This document shows, piece by piece, positions 8,304-15,340 of a DNA stretch of 27,920 bases. The DNA comes from DASUPK01 sp035265665 (GTDB taxonomy: Bacteria; Actinomycetota; Thermoleophilia; Solirubrobacterales; 70-9): assembly GCA_035265665.1 (NCBI GenBank), contig DATFOK010000052.1, positions 1-27,920 of the forward strand, written 5' to 3'. Positions within the stretch are counted from its first letter, which is position 1. Each line of letters starts with the position of its first letter. The position numbers and the translations under genes were made by a program. Under the pieces are notes generated by a model. The model had not been told where the DNA came from, searched no databases, and was given only the letters and a program-made list of their open reading frames with translations.

Positions 8304-8828
8304 CTAATCGGGCGCTTCAGACCAGAACCATTCCTCAAAGGGCCGGACCACTCCGCGGCGCAGCTTGCGCGGCCCGAAGTACGCGAGCTCCTCGCCGTCT
8401 ACCGCCGCCGCGCTCCTGGCGGCCACGCCAGGCAGCCCCGCCTCCTGGGCGTGCAGGCCGATTGGCTGGCAGCGCCGCCAGGGGACCAGTCCGCGCCGGC
8501 TGTCGAGCGGATAGCTCTTCGGTAGCCCGAGATCACGCAGCCCCGCGTCGGTGATCGCGTTCAGGTAGCGACCCTCGGGGGCCCTGGTGCGGACGAGGAC
8601 GGGTGCACTCCCGGCTCGCAGGTCCTCCGGCCCGTAGGGCTGGCCCGCGAGCTTGCGGTGGACGTTTGCCCGCGCGACCTCGATCGAGCGGCAGAGGTAG
8701 ACGACGGAAAAGGACTCGGGCGGGTTCCAGCGGCCGCCTCGCTGGGCGGCGAACCGCCCGTCGAGCGGGTCGTCCCAGGCCGGGTCGGCCACCCGCAGGT
8801 ACGGCCCTCCCCGCCGGATCGTCCGCAA
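8304..8828 (-). CDS. RES-domain toxin (NAD+-degrading family)
   Basis: Toxin of a RES/Xre toxin-antitoxin pair; characterised RES toxins hydrolyse or phosphorolyse NAD+. The protein is 174 aa. The RES landmarks GGRWNPP (31-37, holding the conserved Arg) and SVVYLC (41-46) are clear. The helix after YLC reads EVARANVHRK. The position where many RES toxins carry the catalytic Glu appears to be Asn55, so it may be a divergent subgroup. The start is a TTG at 8828, one base after the antitoxin stop, with no good ribosome site. Poor, coupled translation would keep toxin below antitoxin. Confidence 0.8.
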   Translation of the reverse strand: MRTIRRGGPYLRVADPAWDDPLDGRFAAQRGGRWNPPESFSVVYLCRSIEVARANVHRKLAGQPYGPEDLRAGSAPVLVRTRAPEGRYLNAITDAGLRDLGLPKSYPLDSRRGLVPWRRCQPIGLHAQEAGLPGVAARSAAAVDGEELAYFGPRKLRRGVVRPFEEWFWSEAPD

Positions 8829-8829
8829 T

Positions 8830-9168
8830 TCAGACCGTCGAGGCCCAGTCGAACGATCGCCGGACCAGCGTGAGCAACTCGTCCTCCCGGCCGCGCTCGA
8901 TCATTTCGAGCATCGAAAGCCCGCCGTAGGCGTCCGCCGGACGCCGCGCGACGCCCGGGATCCGCTCGCGCTTGAGCTGGTGGCCGAGGAGATCGCAGAT
9001 CGCGGCCACCGTAGTCACCCTCGCCATCCGGTTGGAGGGGACGCCGCGCTCGCGCCACTGCCCGACCGCCTGTCGGCTGACGCCGAAGAGGCGCCCGAGT
9101 TCCGTCTCGGTCAGCTCGAGGGTCTCAGCGATCGGGTCGAGCAGGGTGGGCGTCAGGACCGGACTCAT
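8830..9168 (-). CDS. Xre/MbcA/ParS-type antitoxin
   Basis: A 112-aa antitoxin. The N-terminal half is a helix-turn-helix with LGRLFGVSRQAVGQWRERG (about 24-42). The C-terminal part with GGLSMLEMIERGREDELL (about 82-99) matches the DUF2384 region that plugs the RES active site in known complexes. It is encoded upstream of the toxin, as is usual for RES/Xre pairs. A TAGGAT -10 element ends 9 nt before the ATG, and a pair of CGCAAGC direct repeats lies immediately upstream. Autorepression by this protein is therefore likely. Confidence 0.82.
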   Translation of the reverse strand: MSPVLTPTLLDPIAETLELTETELGRLFGVSRQAVGQWRERGVPSNRMARVTTVAAICDLLGHQLKRERIPGVARRPADAYGGLSMLEMIERGREDELLTLVRRSFDWASTV

Positions 9169-9177
9169 CGTGGGTCC

Positions 9178-9202
9178 ATCCTACCGCAAGCATTACGCAA
9201 GC
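9178..9202 (-). promoter_or_regulatory. toxin-antitoxin promoter with direct-repeat operator
   Basis: Read on the minus strand, TAGGAT (9183-9178) ends 9 nt before the antitoxin ATG, indicating a leaderless mRNA. On the plus strand two exact CGCAAGC copies (9185-9191 and 9196-9202) are separated by ATTA. The 11-bp period puts both on the same DNA face, where the -35 region would be. This is a good candidate binding site for the Xre antitoxin. Confidence 0.6.
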
Positions 9203-9394
9203 TTAGATCTGGGCTGGCTCGGAGGCTCGGTCGCGCCAGTAGCTGACCGACGCCTCCTGCTCGAGGCGCAGGCGCCGGGCCTCGAGGGCCTCCTCGTAGT
9301 GACCGGCGCTCTCGAGCTCATGCTCAAGTTGCGTGTAGCGCTCCAGCAGATGCTCGGCCTGCCGCGCGCGATAGTTCATCTGTTCGGACGTCAT
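9203..9394 (-). CDS. small predicted helical protein
   Basis: A 63-aa protein rich in Glu, Arg, Leu and Ala, with a long central stretch (about residues 8-50) that reads as one amphipathic helix or coiled coil. It has no signal peptide or membrane segment and no recognised family. It lies upstream of the toxin-antitoxin operon on the same strand, and its stop codon abuts the operator repeat at 9202. Its divergent neighbour is the F420-type oxidoreductase, 74 bp away. The start is ATG 9394; no convincing ribosome site is seen, and an internal ATG at codon 6 is possible. Codon use fits the genome, so it is probably real. Confidence 0.55.
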   Translation of the reverse strand: MTSEQMNYRARQAEHLLERYTQLEHELESAGHYEEALEARRLRLEQEASVSYWRDRASEPAQI

Positions 9395-9453
9395 CTCTAG
9401 CGTTGTCGACCTCCGAAGGCCGGCTCTTCACCCCAGAAGTCGGGAGAAGGCAC

Positions 9454-9459
9454 TAGGGT
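9454..9459 (+). promoter_or_regulatory. -10 element of the F420 oxidoreductase-pnt operon
   Basis: TAGGGT ends 9 nt before the ATG at 9469 and there is no Shine-Dalgarno sequence, so the mRNA is probably leaderless. No convincing -35 is visible. The five genes that follow, to 14347, have gaps of at most 42 bp. Confidence 0.6.
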
Positions 9460-9468
9460 CCCTCGGGC

Positions 9469-10545
9469 ATGGGTTTGAAGCTTGGACTCAATCTCGGCTA
9501 CTGGGGGATCGGCCCGCAGGGCGAGGAGGCGGCCGAGATCGTTCTCGCCGCCGAGCGCTTCGGCTACGACTCGGTCTGGGCGGCCGAGTCCTACGGCTCG
9601 GACGCGGTGAGCGTGCTCGCCTACCTGGCGGGGAAGACCGAGACGATCCAGCTCGGCGCCGCGATCTTCCAAGTCCCGGCACGCCCGCCGGCCGCGGCGG
9701 CAATGGCCGGGGTGACCATCGATGCCCTCTCAGGAGGCCGCTTCATCTTCGGCTTTGGTCCCTCCGGGCCGCAGGTCTCGGAGGGCTGGTACGGCGTCCC
9801 CTACGAGAAACCGTGGGGGCGCACCCGCGAGTACGTCGAGGTCGTCAAGCAGATCGTCGCGCGCGAGGGGCGGCTGGAGTACCAGGGCAAGCACTTCACG
9901 CTCCCGTTGAAGGAGGGCGAGGGCGTCACCGGGCAGGGCAAGGCGCTGAAGCTGAACATCCACCCGATTCGCAACGAGATCCCCGTCTACCTGGGAGCGA
10001 TCGGCCGCAAGTCCGTCGAGCTGGCCGCGGAGATCGCCGACGGCTGGATCCCGATCTTCTTCTCGGTCGACAAGTGGGATGAGGCCTGGGGCGAGCACAT
10101 CGAGGCCGGCCTCTCCAAGGGCGCCCGCTCACGCGAAGACTTCCAGGTTTCGCCCTCCGTGCAGGTCGCGATCGACGGCGACCTGGACGCCGCGCGCGGT
10201 CTCGTCAAGGCCGGGCTGCTGCTCTACCTGGGCGGCATGGGCTCGAAGAAGACCAACTTCTACGCCGACCTCACCCGGCGCTTCGGCTTCGCCGAGGTGG
10301 CCGACGAGGTCCAGTCGCTCTACCTGGACGGGAAGCGCGAGGAGGCGTATGCCGCGATCCCCGACGAACTGGTCGACGCCACGGCGATGATCGGGACCGA
10401 GGAAGAGGTGGCGGAGCGGGTGAAGCGCTTTGCCGACGCGGGTGTAGACCGGATGATCGTCTCGCCGATGCACGGGGATCCCGAGCAGAACCTCGCCACG
10501 CTCGAGAAGCTCGCCGACATGGTCGGCGCTGGCGCAGCGGCCTGA
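9469..10545 (+). CDS. LLM-class F420-dependent oxidoreductase
   Basis: A 358-aa TIM-barrel protein of the bacterial luciferase-like family, in the subgroup that uses coenzyme F420. The first strand and loop LGLNLGYWG, the segment ERFGYDSVWAAESYGSDA, SGGRFIFGFGPSGPQVSEGWYG and the later EIPVYLGAIGRKSVELAAEIADGW are all typical. The C-terminus carries the usual TEEEVAERVKRFADAGVDRMI segment. Such proteins transfer hydride to or from lipophilic substrates; the substrate here is unknown. It is the first gene of a tight operon, its TGA directly followed by the next GTG. The downstream transhydrogenase genes hint at a link to reduced nicotinamide and F420 supply, but this is only inference. Confidence 0.88.
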   Translation: MGLKLGLNLGYWGIGPQGEEAAEIVLAAERFGYDSVWAAESYGSDAVSVLAYLAGKTETIQLGAAIFQVPARPPAAAAMAGVTIDALSGGRFIFGFGPSGPQVSEGWYGVPYEKPWGRTREYVEVVKQIVAREGRLEYQGKHFTLPLKEGEGVTGQGKALKLNIHPIRNEIPVYLGAIGRKSVELAAEIADGWIPIFFSVDKWDEAWGEHIEAGLSKGARSREDFQVSPSVQVAIDGDLDAARGLVKAGLLLYLGGMGSKKTNFYADLTRRFGFAEVADEVQSLYLDGKREEAYAAIPDELVDATAMIGTEEEVAERVKRFADAGVDRMIVSPMHGDPEQNLATLEKLADMVGAGAAA

Positions 10546-10989
10546 GTGGGGGAGCCCGAGGAGAAGCTCGACGTCGCGGAGGCGATTTCCCGCCTCAACG
10601 ATGCGCTGAAGCTGCAATACCGCTCCGCCCATCAGTACATGCTGAGCTCGGGAAGCCTCTTCGGCTTCGAGTTCCAGTCCCTTGGCGATCGGCTCTGGGA
10701 CTACGCCCAGGCGGAGCTCGCCGACACTCGCAAGCTGGTCGAGAAGATCGTCGCCCTGGGCGGCGAGCCGACCACCGAGGTGGCGTCGCTTGCTTGGACG
10801 GGTGATCCGGGCGAGGCGGTTGAACGGCTGATCGAGACCGAGTCAGAGGCTATCGAGACGCTCCAGGCCGCGATCGAGCCGACGGGACGGGAGGGCCGCT
10901 CAGAGGCTCTCGAGCACATGCTCGAGCACGTGATCATGCGGAAGCAGGACCAGGTCGACTGGCTGGTGCGCGCGCGCCGCAGCAGCTGA
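10546..10989 (+). CDS. ferritin-like four-helix protein with altered metal site
   Basis: A 147-aa four-helix-bundle protein that lines up by hand with bacterioferritin: LNDALKLQYRSAHQY (helix A), AELADTRKLVEKIVALGG (helix B), ETESEAIETLQAAI (helix C) and MRKQDQVDWL (helix D). Bacterioferritin ferroxidase ligands appear changed at four of six places: the helix A Glu is Gln, the helix B His is Asp, and the helix D Glu and His are Lys and Gln. The helix B and C Glu positions remain. Classical iron oxidation is therefore doubtful. The GTG start follows the previous stop directly, so translation is coupled. Its role in this operon is unknown. Confidence 0.75.
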   Translation: MGEPEEKLDVAEAISRLNDALKLQYRSAHQYMLSSGSLFGFEFQSLGDRLWDYAQAELADTRKLVEKIVALGGEPTTEVASLAWTGDPGEAVERLIETESEAIETLQAAIEPTGREGRSEALEHMLEHVIMRKQDQVDWLVRARRSS

Positions 10990-10992
10990 GCG

Positions 10993-11421
10993 ATGGCCGA
11001 GGCCGACGTGGAGGTCGTCCGCGCGCAGTTCGCCGCGACCAACGAGCGCGACTTCGCGAGGGCGATGGACATCTATGCCGAAGATGTCGTGCTCGTGGTC
11101 GCCGAGGAATGGGGGATCACCGCCGGGAGATATGAGGGGAAAGCCGCCGTCGGTGAATGGTTCGGCGACTGGTTCCGCCAGTTCGCCGACGACTACCGAT
11201 TCGAGATCCTCGAGGCACGCGACCTTGGCGGCGGCGTGGTCTTCCTGGACGCGAAGCATGGCGGGAGCGGCAGGGCGAGCGGCGTGACCATCGGCAGCGA
11301 GAGTGGGTACCTCTACCGCGTGGTGGACGGCAAGATCACGCAGGTGCAGCTCTTTGCCAGGCCCGCGGACGCGCTGGAGGCCGCCTCGCTGCCGGAGTGG
11401 TCGGGCGCCGAAACCGACTAG
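10993..11421 (+). CDS. NTF2-like/SnoaL-like protein
   Basis: A 142-aa protein with an NTF2-like cone fold: an N-terminal helix containing FAATNERDFARAMDIYAEDVVLV, then AAVGEWFGDWFRQF, and a closing GYLYRVVDGKITQVQLFA strand pair. No specific catalytic set is evident. It starts 3 nt after the ferritin-like gene. It is distinct in sequence from the other NTF2-like protein at 3911-4300. Confidence 0.8.
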   Translation: MAEADVEVVRAQFAATNERDFARAMDIYAEDVVLVVAEEWGITAGRYEGKAAVGEWFGDWFRQFADDYRFEILEARDLGGGVVFLDAKHGGSGRASGVTIGSESGYLYRVVDGKITQVQLFARPADALEAASLPEWSGAETD

Positions 11422-11463
11422 ATTGCCCGCCTCAATCCCCGCCCGGGGGCGTGAATCGTCCGC

Positions 11464-12594
11464 ATGAAGATCGGAGTACCAAAGGAGACCGCCGAGGGAG
11501 AGCGCCGTGTGGCGCTGGTCCCTGACGTGGTCAAGGCGCTCACTGCGAAGGAGATCGAGGTGGCGGTCGAGGCGGGCGCCGGCGAGGGCGCCTCGCATCC
11601 GGACTCCGAGTACTCGGACGCCGGGGCGAAGGTGGGTGAGGATCCGTGGGGTGCGGACATCGTCCTCAAGGTGACGCCGCCGACGGATGAGGAGGTCGGG
11701 CGCCTCAAGCAGGGTCAGGTGCTGGTCGGCTTCCTCGAGCCGCTCACCAACCCGGAGCTGGCGAAGTCGCTGGCCGGTGCCGGGGTGACGAGCTTCGCGA
11801 TGGAGGCGATCCCGCGGATCACCCGCGCCCAGTCGATGGACGCGCTCTCCTCGCAGGCCAACCTGGGCGGCTACATGTCCGTGCTGATCGCCGCGCGGGA
11901 GTCGGGCAAGCTCTTCCCGATGATGACCACGGCGGCGGGCACGATCCCGCCCGCCAAGGTCCTCGTCCTCGGGGCAGGCGTCGCGGGGCTGCAGGCGATC
12001 GCGACGGCTAAGCGCCTCGGCGGGGTGGTCACCGGGTTCGACGTCCGCTCCGTCGTAAAGGAGCAGGTGCAGTCGCTGGGAGGACGGTTCCTGGAGGTGG
12101 AGGCGGTGAAGGACGCCGAGGGCGAGGGCGGCTACGCCCGGCCGCTGACCGACGAGGAGAACGAGCGGCTCCGCCAGGAGCTCGGCGAGGCGGCCAAGCG
12201 CCAGGACGTGATCATCACGACGGCGCAGATCCCCGGCCGCCCGGCACCGCGGCTGATCACGGCCGAGGCGATCAAGGGCATGGCGCCCGGCTCCGTGATC
12301 ATCGACCTGGCCGCCGAGACCGGCGGCAACGTCGAGGGCTCGAAGCCGGGGGAGACCGTCGAGCAGGACGGCATCAAGATCATCGGCCCGGCGAACCTGC
12401 CCAGCCAGATGGCCGGCAACGCCTCGGCGCTCTACGCCAAGAACCTGCAGAACCTGGTCGAGCTGCTGGTCGACGACGAGGGGAACCTCAAGGTCGATAC
12501 CGACGACGAGATCGTCGCCGGTGCCCTGCTCACCAAGGACGGCGAGATCGTCAACGAGAGAGCGAAGGAGGCGGCGGGAGCCGGAGCCGGCTGA
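11464..12594 (+). CDS. pntAA: NAD(P) transhydrogenase subunit alpha part 1 (domain I)
   Basis: The soluble NAD(H)-binding subunit of proton-translocating transhydrogenase, 376 aa. The opening MKIGVPKETAEGERRVAL matches the alanine-dehydrogenase/PntA N-terminal domain. LGAGVAGLQAIATAKRLG (about residues 161-178) is the dinucleotide-binding turn, and VTGFDVR carries the acidic residue after strand 2. RQDVIITTAQIPGRPAP and the GPANLPSQMAGNAS segment are also typical. The protein lacks the membrane helices, which are encoded separately by the next gene, as in the three-subunit Rhodospirillum and mycobacterial enzymes. The gene begins 42 bp after the preceding stop and ends in a TGATG overlap with pntAB. 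No strong ribosome site is seen. Confidence 0.95.
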   Translation: MKIGVPKETAEGERRVALVPDVVKALTAKEIEVAVEAGAGEGASHPDSEYSDAGAKVGEDPWGADIVLKVTPPTDEEVGRLKQGQVLVGFLEPLTNPELAKSLAGAGVTSFAMEAIPRITRAQSMDALSSQANLGGYMSVLIAARESGKLFPMMTTAAGTIPPAKVLVLGAGVAGLQAIATAKRLGGVVTGFDVRSVVKEQVQSLGGRFLEVEAVKDAEGEGGYARPLTDEENERLRQELGEAAKRQDVIITTAQIPGRPAPRLITAEAIKGMAPGSVIIDLAAETGGNVEGSKPGETVEQDGIKIIGPANLPSQMAGNASALYAKNLQNLVELLVDDEGNLKVDTDDEIVAGALLTKDGEIVNERAKEAAGAGAG

Positions 12595-12932
12595 TGGACC
12601 TGATCACCGAGATCACGATCTTCGTCCTCGCCGCCTTCGTCGGCTTCGAGGTGATCTCCAAGGTGCCGACGACCCTGCACACGCCGCTGATGTCGCAGAC
12701 GAACGCGATCCACGGCATCGTCATGCTCGGCGGGCTGATCGTGATCGGCGCGGCCGATGACACCCTCCTGAAGGTGATCGGCACGATCGCGATCGCCTTC
12801 GGGACGATCAACATCGTCGGCGGCTTTCTGGTCACCGACCGGATGCTCGGCATGTTCAGGGGCCGCGACCGCGACCGGAAGCCGAAAGAGGCGGAGGCGG
12901 AGAGCGTCCCCCCATCGGAGGCCGGCCAGTGA
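12594..12932 (+). CDS. pntAB: NAD(P) transhydrogenase subunit alpha part 2 (membrane)
   Basis: A 112-aa membrane subunit forming part of the proton channel (domain II) of transhydrogenase. Three hydrophobic helices are visible, at about 5-22, 38-58 and 60-82, with the conserved PTTLHTPLMSQTNAIHGIV motif between the first two. The C-terminal tail is charged (about 88-112). The start overlaps the pntAA stop by one base, and the end overlaps the GTG of pntB (GTGA), so the three subunits are translated together. Confidence 0.94.
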   Translation: MDLITEITIFVLAAFVGFEVISKVPTTLHTPLMSQTNAIHGIVMLGGLIVIGAADDTLLKVIGTIAIAFGTINIVGGFLVTDRMLGMFRGRDRDRKPKEAEAESVPPSEAGQ

Positions 12933-14347
12933 CCGAAGCTCCCCCACTGGCGCTGTCGCAGTCGAGCGACTTCGTCATCGCCTGCTACATCCTCGCCTTC
13001 TCCCTGTTCATCCTCGGGATCAGGCAGGGGACCCATCCGCGCACCGCCCGCCGCGGCAATCTGATCGCCGCCGCAGGGATGCTGGTGGCGATCGCGATCA
13101 CGCTGTCCTTGGATGTGGTCGGGAACGGCGCGCTGATCGTGATCGGGATCGGGCTCGGTACGGCCGTCGGCGTGATCGCCTCCTACCGCGTGCAGATGAC
13201 CGCGATGCCGCAGATGGTCGCCCTCTACAACGGGGTCGGCGGCGGCGCGGCGGCGTTGATCGCGTGGTCGGAGTTCCGGCACGCGAGCGCGGGAGGGGGG
13301 AGCATCCCCCTCGACGTCTTCATCCCGATCCTCTTCTCGACGGTGATTGGATCGGTCTCGTTCTGGGGCTCGAACATCGCCTTCGGCAAGCTCCAGGAGA
13401 TCCTGCCGAGCCGGCCGATCCTGCTGCCCTTCCAGCACATCTTCAACGGCCTGCTGCTCGGGGCGATCCTGGCCGGCTGCATCGTGCTCGGCATCGACCA
13501 CGACTCCCCACCGGAGGGGCTCTACATCGCGGTCCTGATCGGGGCGGCCGTGCTCGGCAACCTCTTCGTCCTGCCGATCGGCGGCGCGGACATGCCCGTG
13601 GTGATCTCGCTGCTCAACGCCTTCACCGGGCTGGCGGCGGCAGCCGCGGGATTCGCGCTCGACAACGTTGCGCTGATCGTGGCCGGGACGCTGGTCGGCT
13701 CCTCGGGAACGATCCTCACGCTCGAGATGAGCCGGGCGATGAACCGGTCCATCGCGAACCTGCTCTTCTCCGGCTTCGGCGCGGTCAGCGCCGCGGCGGG
13801 GGAGAGGGAGGAGCGCCCGGTCACCTCGATCGGCGCCGAGGACGCGGCGATCAAGCTCGGCTACGCGGACTCGGTCGTCTTCGTGCCGGGCTACGGCATG
13901 GCGGTAGCGCAGGCCCAGCACGCGGTCAAGGAGCTCGCCGACGGGCTGCAGAAGCGCGGGGTGGACGTCAACTTCGCGATCCACCCCGTCGCCGGTCGGA
14001 TGCCCGGCCACATGAACGTGCTGCTCGCCGAGGCCGATGTTCCCTACGAGCAGCTCAGGGAGATGGAGGAGATCAACCCCGAGCTGCCGCGCACCGACGT
14101 CGCCGTTGTGATTGGCGCCAACGACGTCACCAACCCGGCGGCGAAGGACGATCCGGATTCGCCGATCGCCGGCATGCCGATCATCGAGGTGGACCAGGCC
14201 CGCGAGGTGATCGTGATCAAGCGCAGCCTCAGCCCGGGCTTCGCCGGCATCGACAACGACCTCTTCTACAAGGAGAACACCTCGATGCTGTTTTCGGACG
14301 CGAAGGGCGCGGCCTCCGACATCGCGGCGCAGGTCGAGGAGCTCTAG
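12929..14347 (+). CDS. pntB: NAD(P) transhydrogenase subunit beta
   Basis: The large subunit of the energy-linked transhydrogenase, 472 aa, from a GTG that overlaps the pntAB stop. About nine membrane helices fill residues 10-265, including the RVQMTAMPQMVALYNGVGGG segment. The NADP(H)-binding domain III follows, with VVFVPGYGMAVAQAQHAV, FAIHPVAGRMPGHMNVLLAEA and VVIGANDVTNPAA. The enzyme uses the proton gradient to make NADPH from NADH and NADP+. Its TAG shares a CTAG with the stop of the convergent lipoprotein gene. Confidence 0.96.
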   Translation: MTEAPPLALSQSSDFVIACYILAFSLFILGIRQGTHPRTARRGNLIAAAGMLVAIAITLSLDVVGNGALIVIGIGLGTAVGVIASYRVQMTAMPQMVALYNGVGGGAAALIAWSEFRHASAGGGSIPLDVFIPILFSTVIGSVSFWGSNIAFGKLQEILPSRPILLPFQHIFNGLLLGAILAGCIVLGIDHDSPPEGLYIAVLIGAAVLGNLFVLPIGGADMPVVISLLNAFTGLAAAAAGFALDNVALIVAGTLVGSSGTILTLEMSRAMNRSIANLLFSGFGAVSAAAGEREERPVTSIGAEDAAIKLGYADSVVFVPGYGMAVAQAQHAVKELADGLQKRGVDVNFAIHPVAGRMPGHMNVLLAEADVPYEQLREMEEINPELPRTDVAVVIGANDVTNPAAKDDPDSPIAGMPIIEVDQAREVIVIKRSLSPGFAGIDNDLFYKENTSMLFSDAKGAASDIAAQVEEL

Positions 14348-14934
14348 AGGCGGTCGTAGACCGCGAGGGAGATCGCCTTCGCGGCCGGGAGCAGGCGCGA
14401 GTCGGGAAGCGACTCGGCGCTCACATCGACGATCAGGACCCGCTCGCCGCGGGCCGAGAGCAGCAGGTGGGTCCTTGGCAGCCAGTTGGCTCCGGCGCCC
14501 CCGAGCTTGCGGTCGCCGATGCCCTTGACCGTATGGGGGGCGTTTTCGGGATCGCCGCCGGAGAATTGCGCCGACTCGGTGACGCGATTGTGGTACCGGC
14601 GCACGGCGCCCGACGCGGCGTCGAGCGAAATGGAGATCTCGGCGCCCTGGGCTGCCAGTTCGCAGACCGAGAGTCTCGCGTTACCGCTGGGGGTCGGCTC
14701 GGACCCCAGGTGTCCCTGGAAGCCCTGCCCCTGCAGCGCGGCTGTCACCGCCCTGGCCAAGCTGCGGTCGCAGATCCTGACGACCGGCCCGCTCGGAGGC
14801 GCCTGCGTGGTCGTGGTCGCCGACGTCGTCGTCGCAGTCGTGCCGGTCGGCGCGGCGGCCTGATCGCCGTCGTCGTCCCCACCGCAGCCGCCGAGCAGCG
14901 CGATGCAGACGAGCGGCGTTACCACCCATCGCAT
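14344..14934 (-). CDS. secreted lipoprotein of unknown function
   Basis: A 196-aa precursor with a type II signal peptide: Arg2, a hydrophobic core and lipobox LLGGC (Cys17). A Gly/Asp-rich and Thr-rich linker (about 18-48) follows, then a compact domain of about 145 residues with two Cys (in VRICDRS and SVCELAA) that could form a disulfide. No family is recognised. It would be anchored to the outer face of the membrane. It follows a LapA-like membrane gene by 19 bp on the same strand, so the two are likely co-transcribed. Its stop shares CTAG with the pntB stop. Confidence 0.75.
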   Translation of the reverse strand: MRWVVTPLVCIALLGGCGGDDDGDQAAAPTGTTATTTSATTTTQAPPSGPVVRICDRSLARAVTAALQGQGFQGHLGSEPTPSGNARLSVCELAAQGAEISISLDAASGAVRRYHNRVTESAQFSGGDPENAPHTVKGIGDRKLGGAGANWLPRTHLLLSARGERVLIVDVSAESLPDSRLLPAAKAISLAVYDRL

Positions 14935-14953
14935 GCTCTGCGTTTTACCGGCT

Positions 14954-15181
14954 TCAGTCCTTCTCGTGGCGGCGGAAGCGCGGTAGGACCAGGCCGATGA
15001 GGAAGCCGATCACTCCCGAGATGAGCAGGGCCACAACCAGAGGCGCCTTGGCCTCGCCGACGACGAAGTCGATCGTCACCTTCTGGAAGTTCACCGCGAT
15101 GAAGATGAAACCGATAGCGAGCAGGACGATCGTGAGCCAGAACCTCGCCCCGCGTCCCTCGGACCTCGATGCTCCCTCCAT
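14954..15181 (-). CDS. LapA-domain (DUF1049-like) membrane protein
   Basis: A 75-aa protein with two membrane helices (about 14-31 and 45-66), joined by a short segment with NFQKVTIDFVVGEAKAPL and ended by the basic tail RFRRHEKD. This is the layout of LapA-domain proteins, which in Gram-negatives assist lipopolysaccharide assembly. In an organism lacking LPS its role is unknown. A TAGGGT -10 element ends 7 nt before the ATG, so the mRNA is probably leaderless and continues into the lipoprotein gene. Confidence 0.82.
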   Translation of the reverse strand: MEGASRSEGRGARFWLTIVLLAIGFIFIAVNFQKVTIDFVVGEAKAPLVVALLISGVIGFLIGLVLPRFRRHEKD

Positions 15182-15188
15182 CGCGGCG

Positions 15189-15194
15189 ACCCTA
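15189..15194 (-). promoter_or_regulatory. -10 element of leaderless LapA-like/lipoprotein operon
   Basis: On the minus strand TAGGGT (15194-15189) ends 7 nt before the ATG at 15181. There is no Shine-Dalgarno sequence and no clear -35. Confidence 0.6.
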
Positions 15195-15263
15195 GCACGG
15201 CCCTCGCGCCCGTCTAGCGCGGCTTTCTCAACTTCCGCGCCCCTCTCGGCGCATCCGGCTACC

Positions 15264-15269
15264 TAGCTT
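15264..15269 (+). promoter_or_regulatory. possible -10 of the pilin-like/Vps62-like gene
   Basis: TAGCTT ends 7 nt before a GTG (15277) and 9 nt before another (15279), the usual geometry here. Neither GTG is in frame with the protein; see the finding on the missing start. Confidence 0.4.
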
Positions 15270-15340
15270 CGCTCGAGTGTGGCCGAGCCAGATCGGGCCA
15301 GGGGACCGTCGAGTGGGTCGCCCTGATCGCGCTCGTCTCC

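Noticed and set aside
12551..14011. Minus-strand frame (486 codons) opposite pntAB and pntB
   Set aside because: It is Asp/His/Arg-rich with no hydrophobic pattern or motif. It is the complement of membrane-helix coding sequence.
13264..15000. Plus-strand frame (578 codons) inside pntB that runs over the lipoprotein gene
   Set aside because: It is Arg/Gly-rich and featureless, and it conflicts with a full set of transhydrogenase motifs in pntB and a clear lipobox gene on the other strand.
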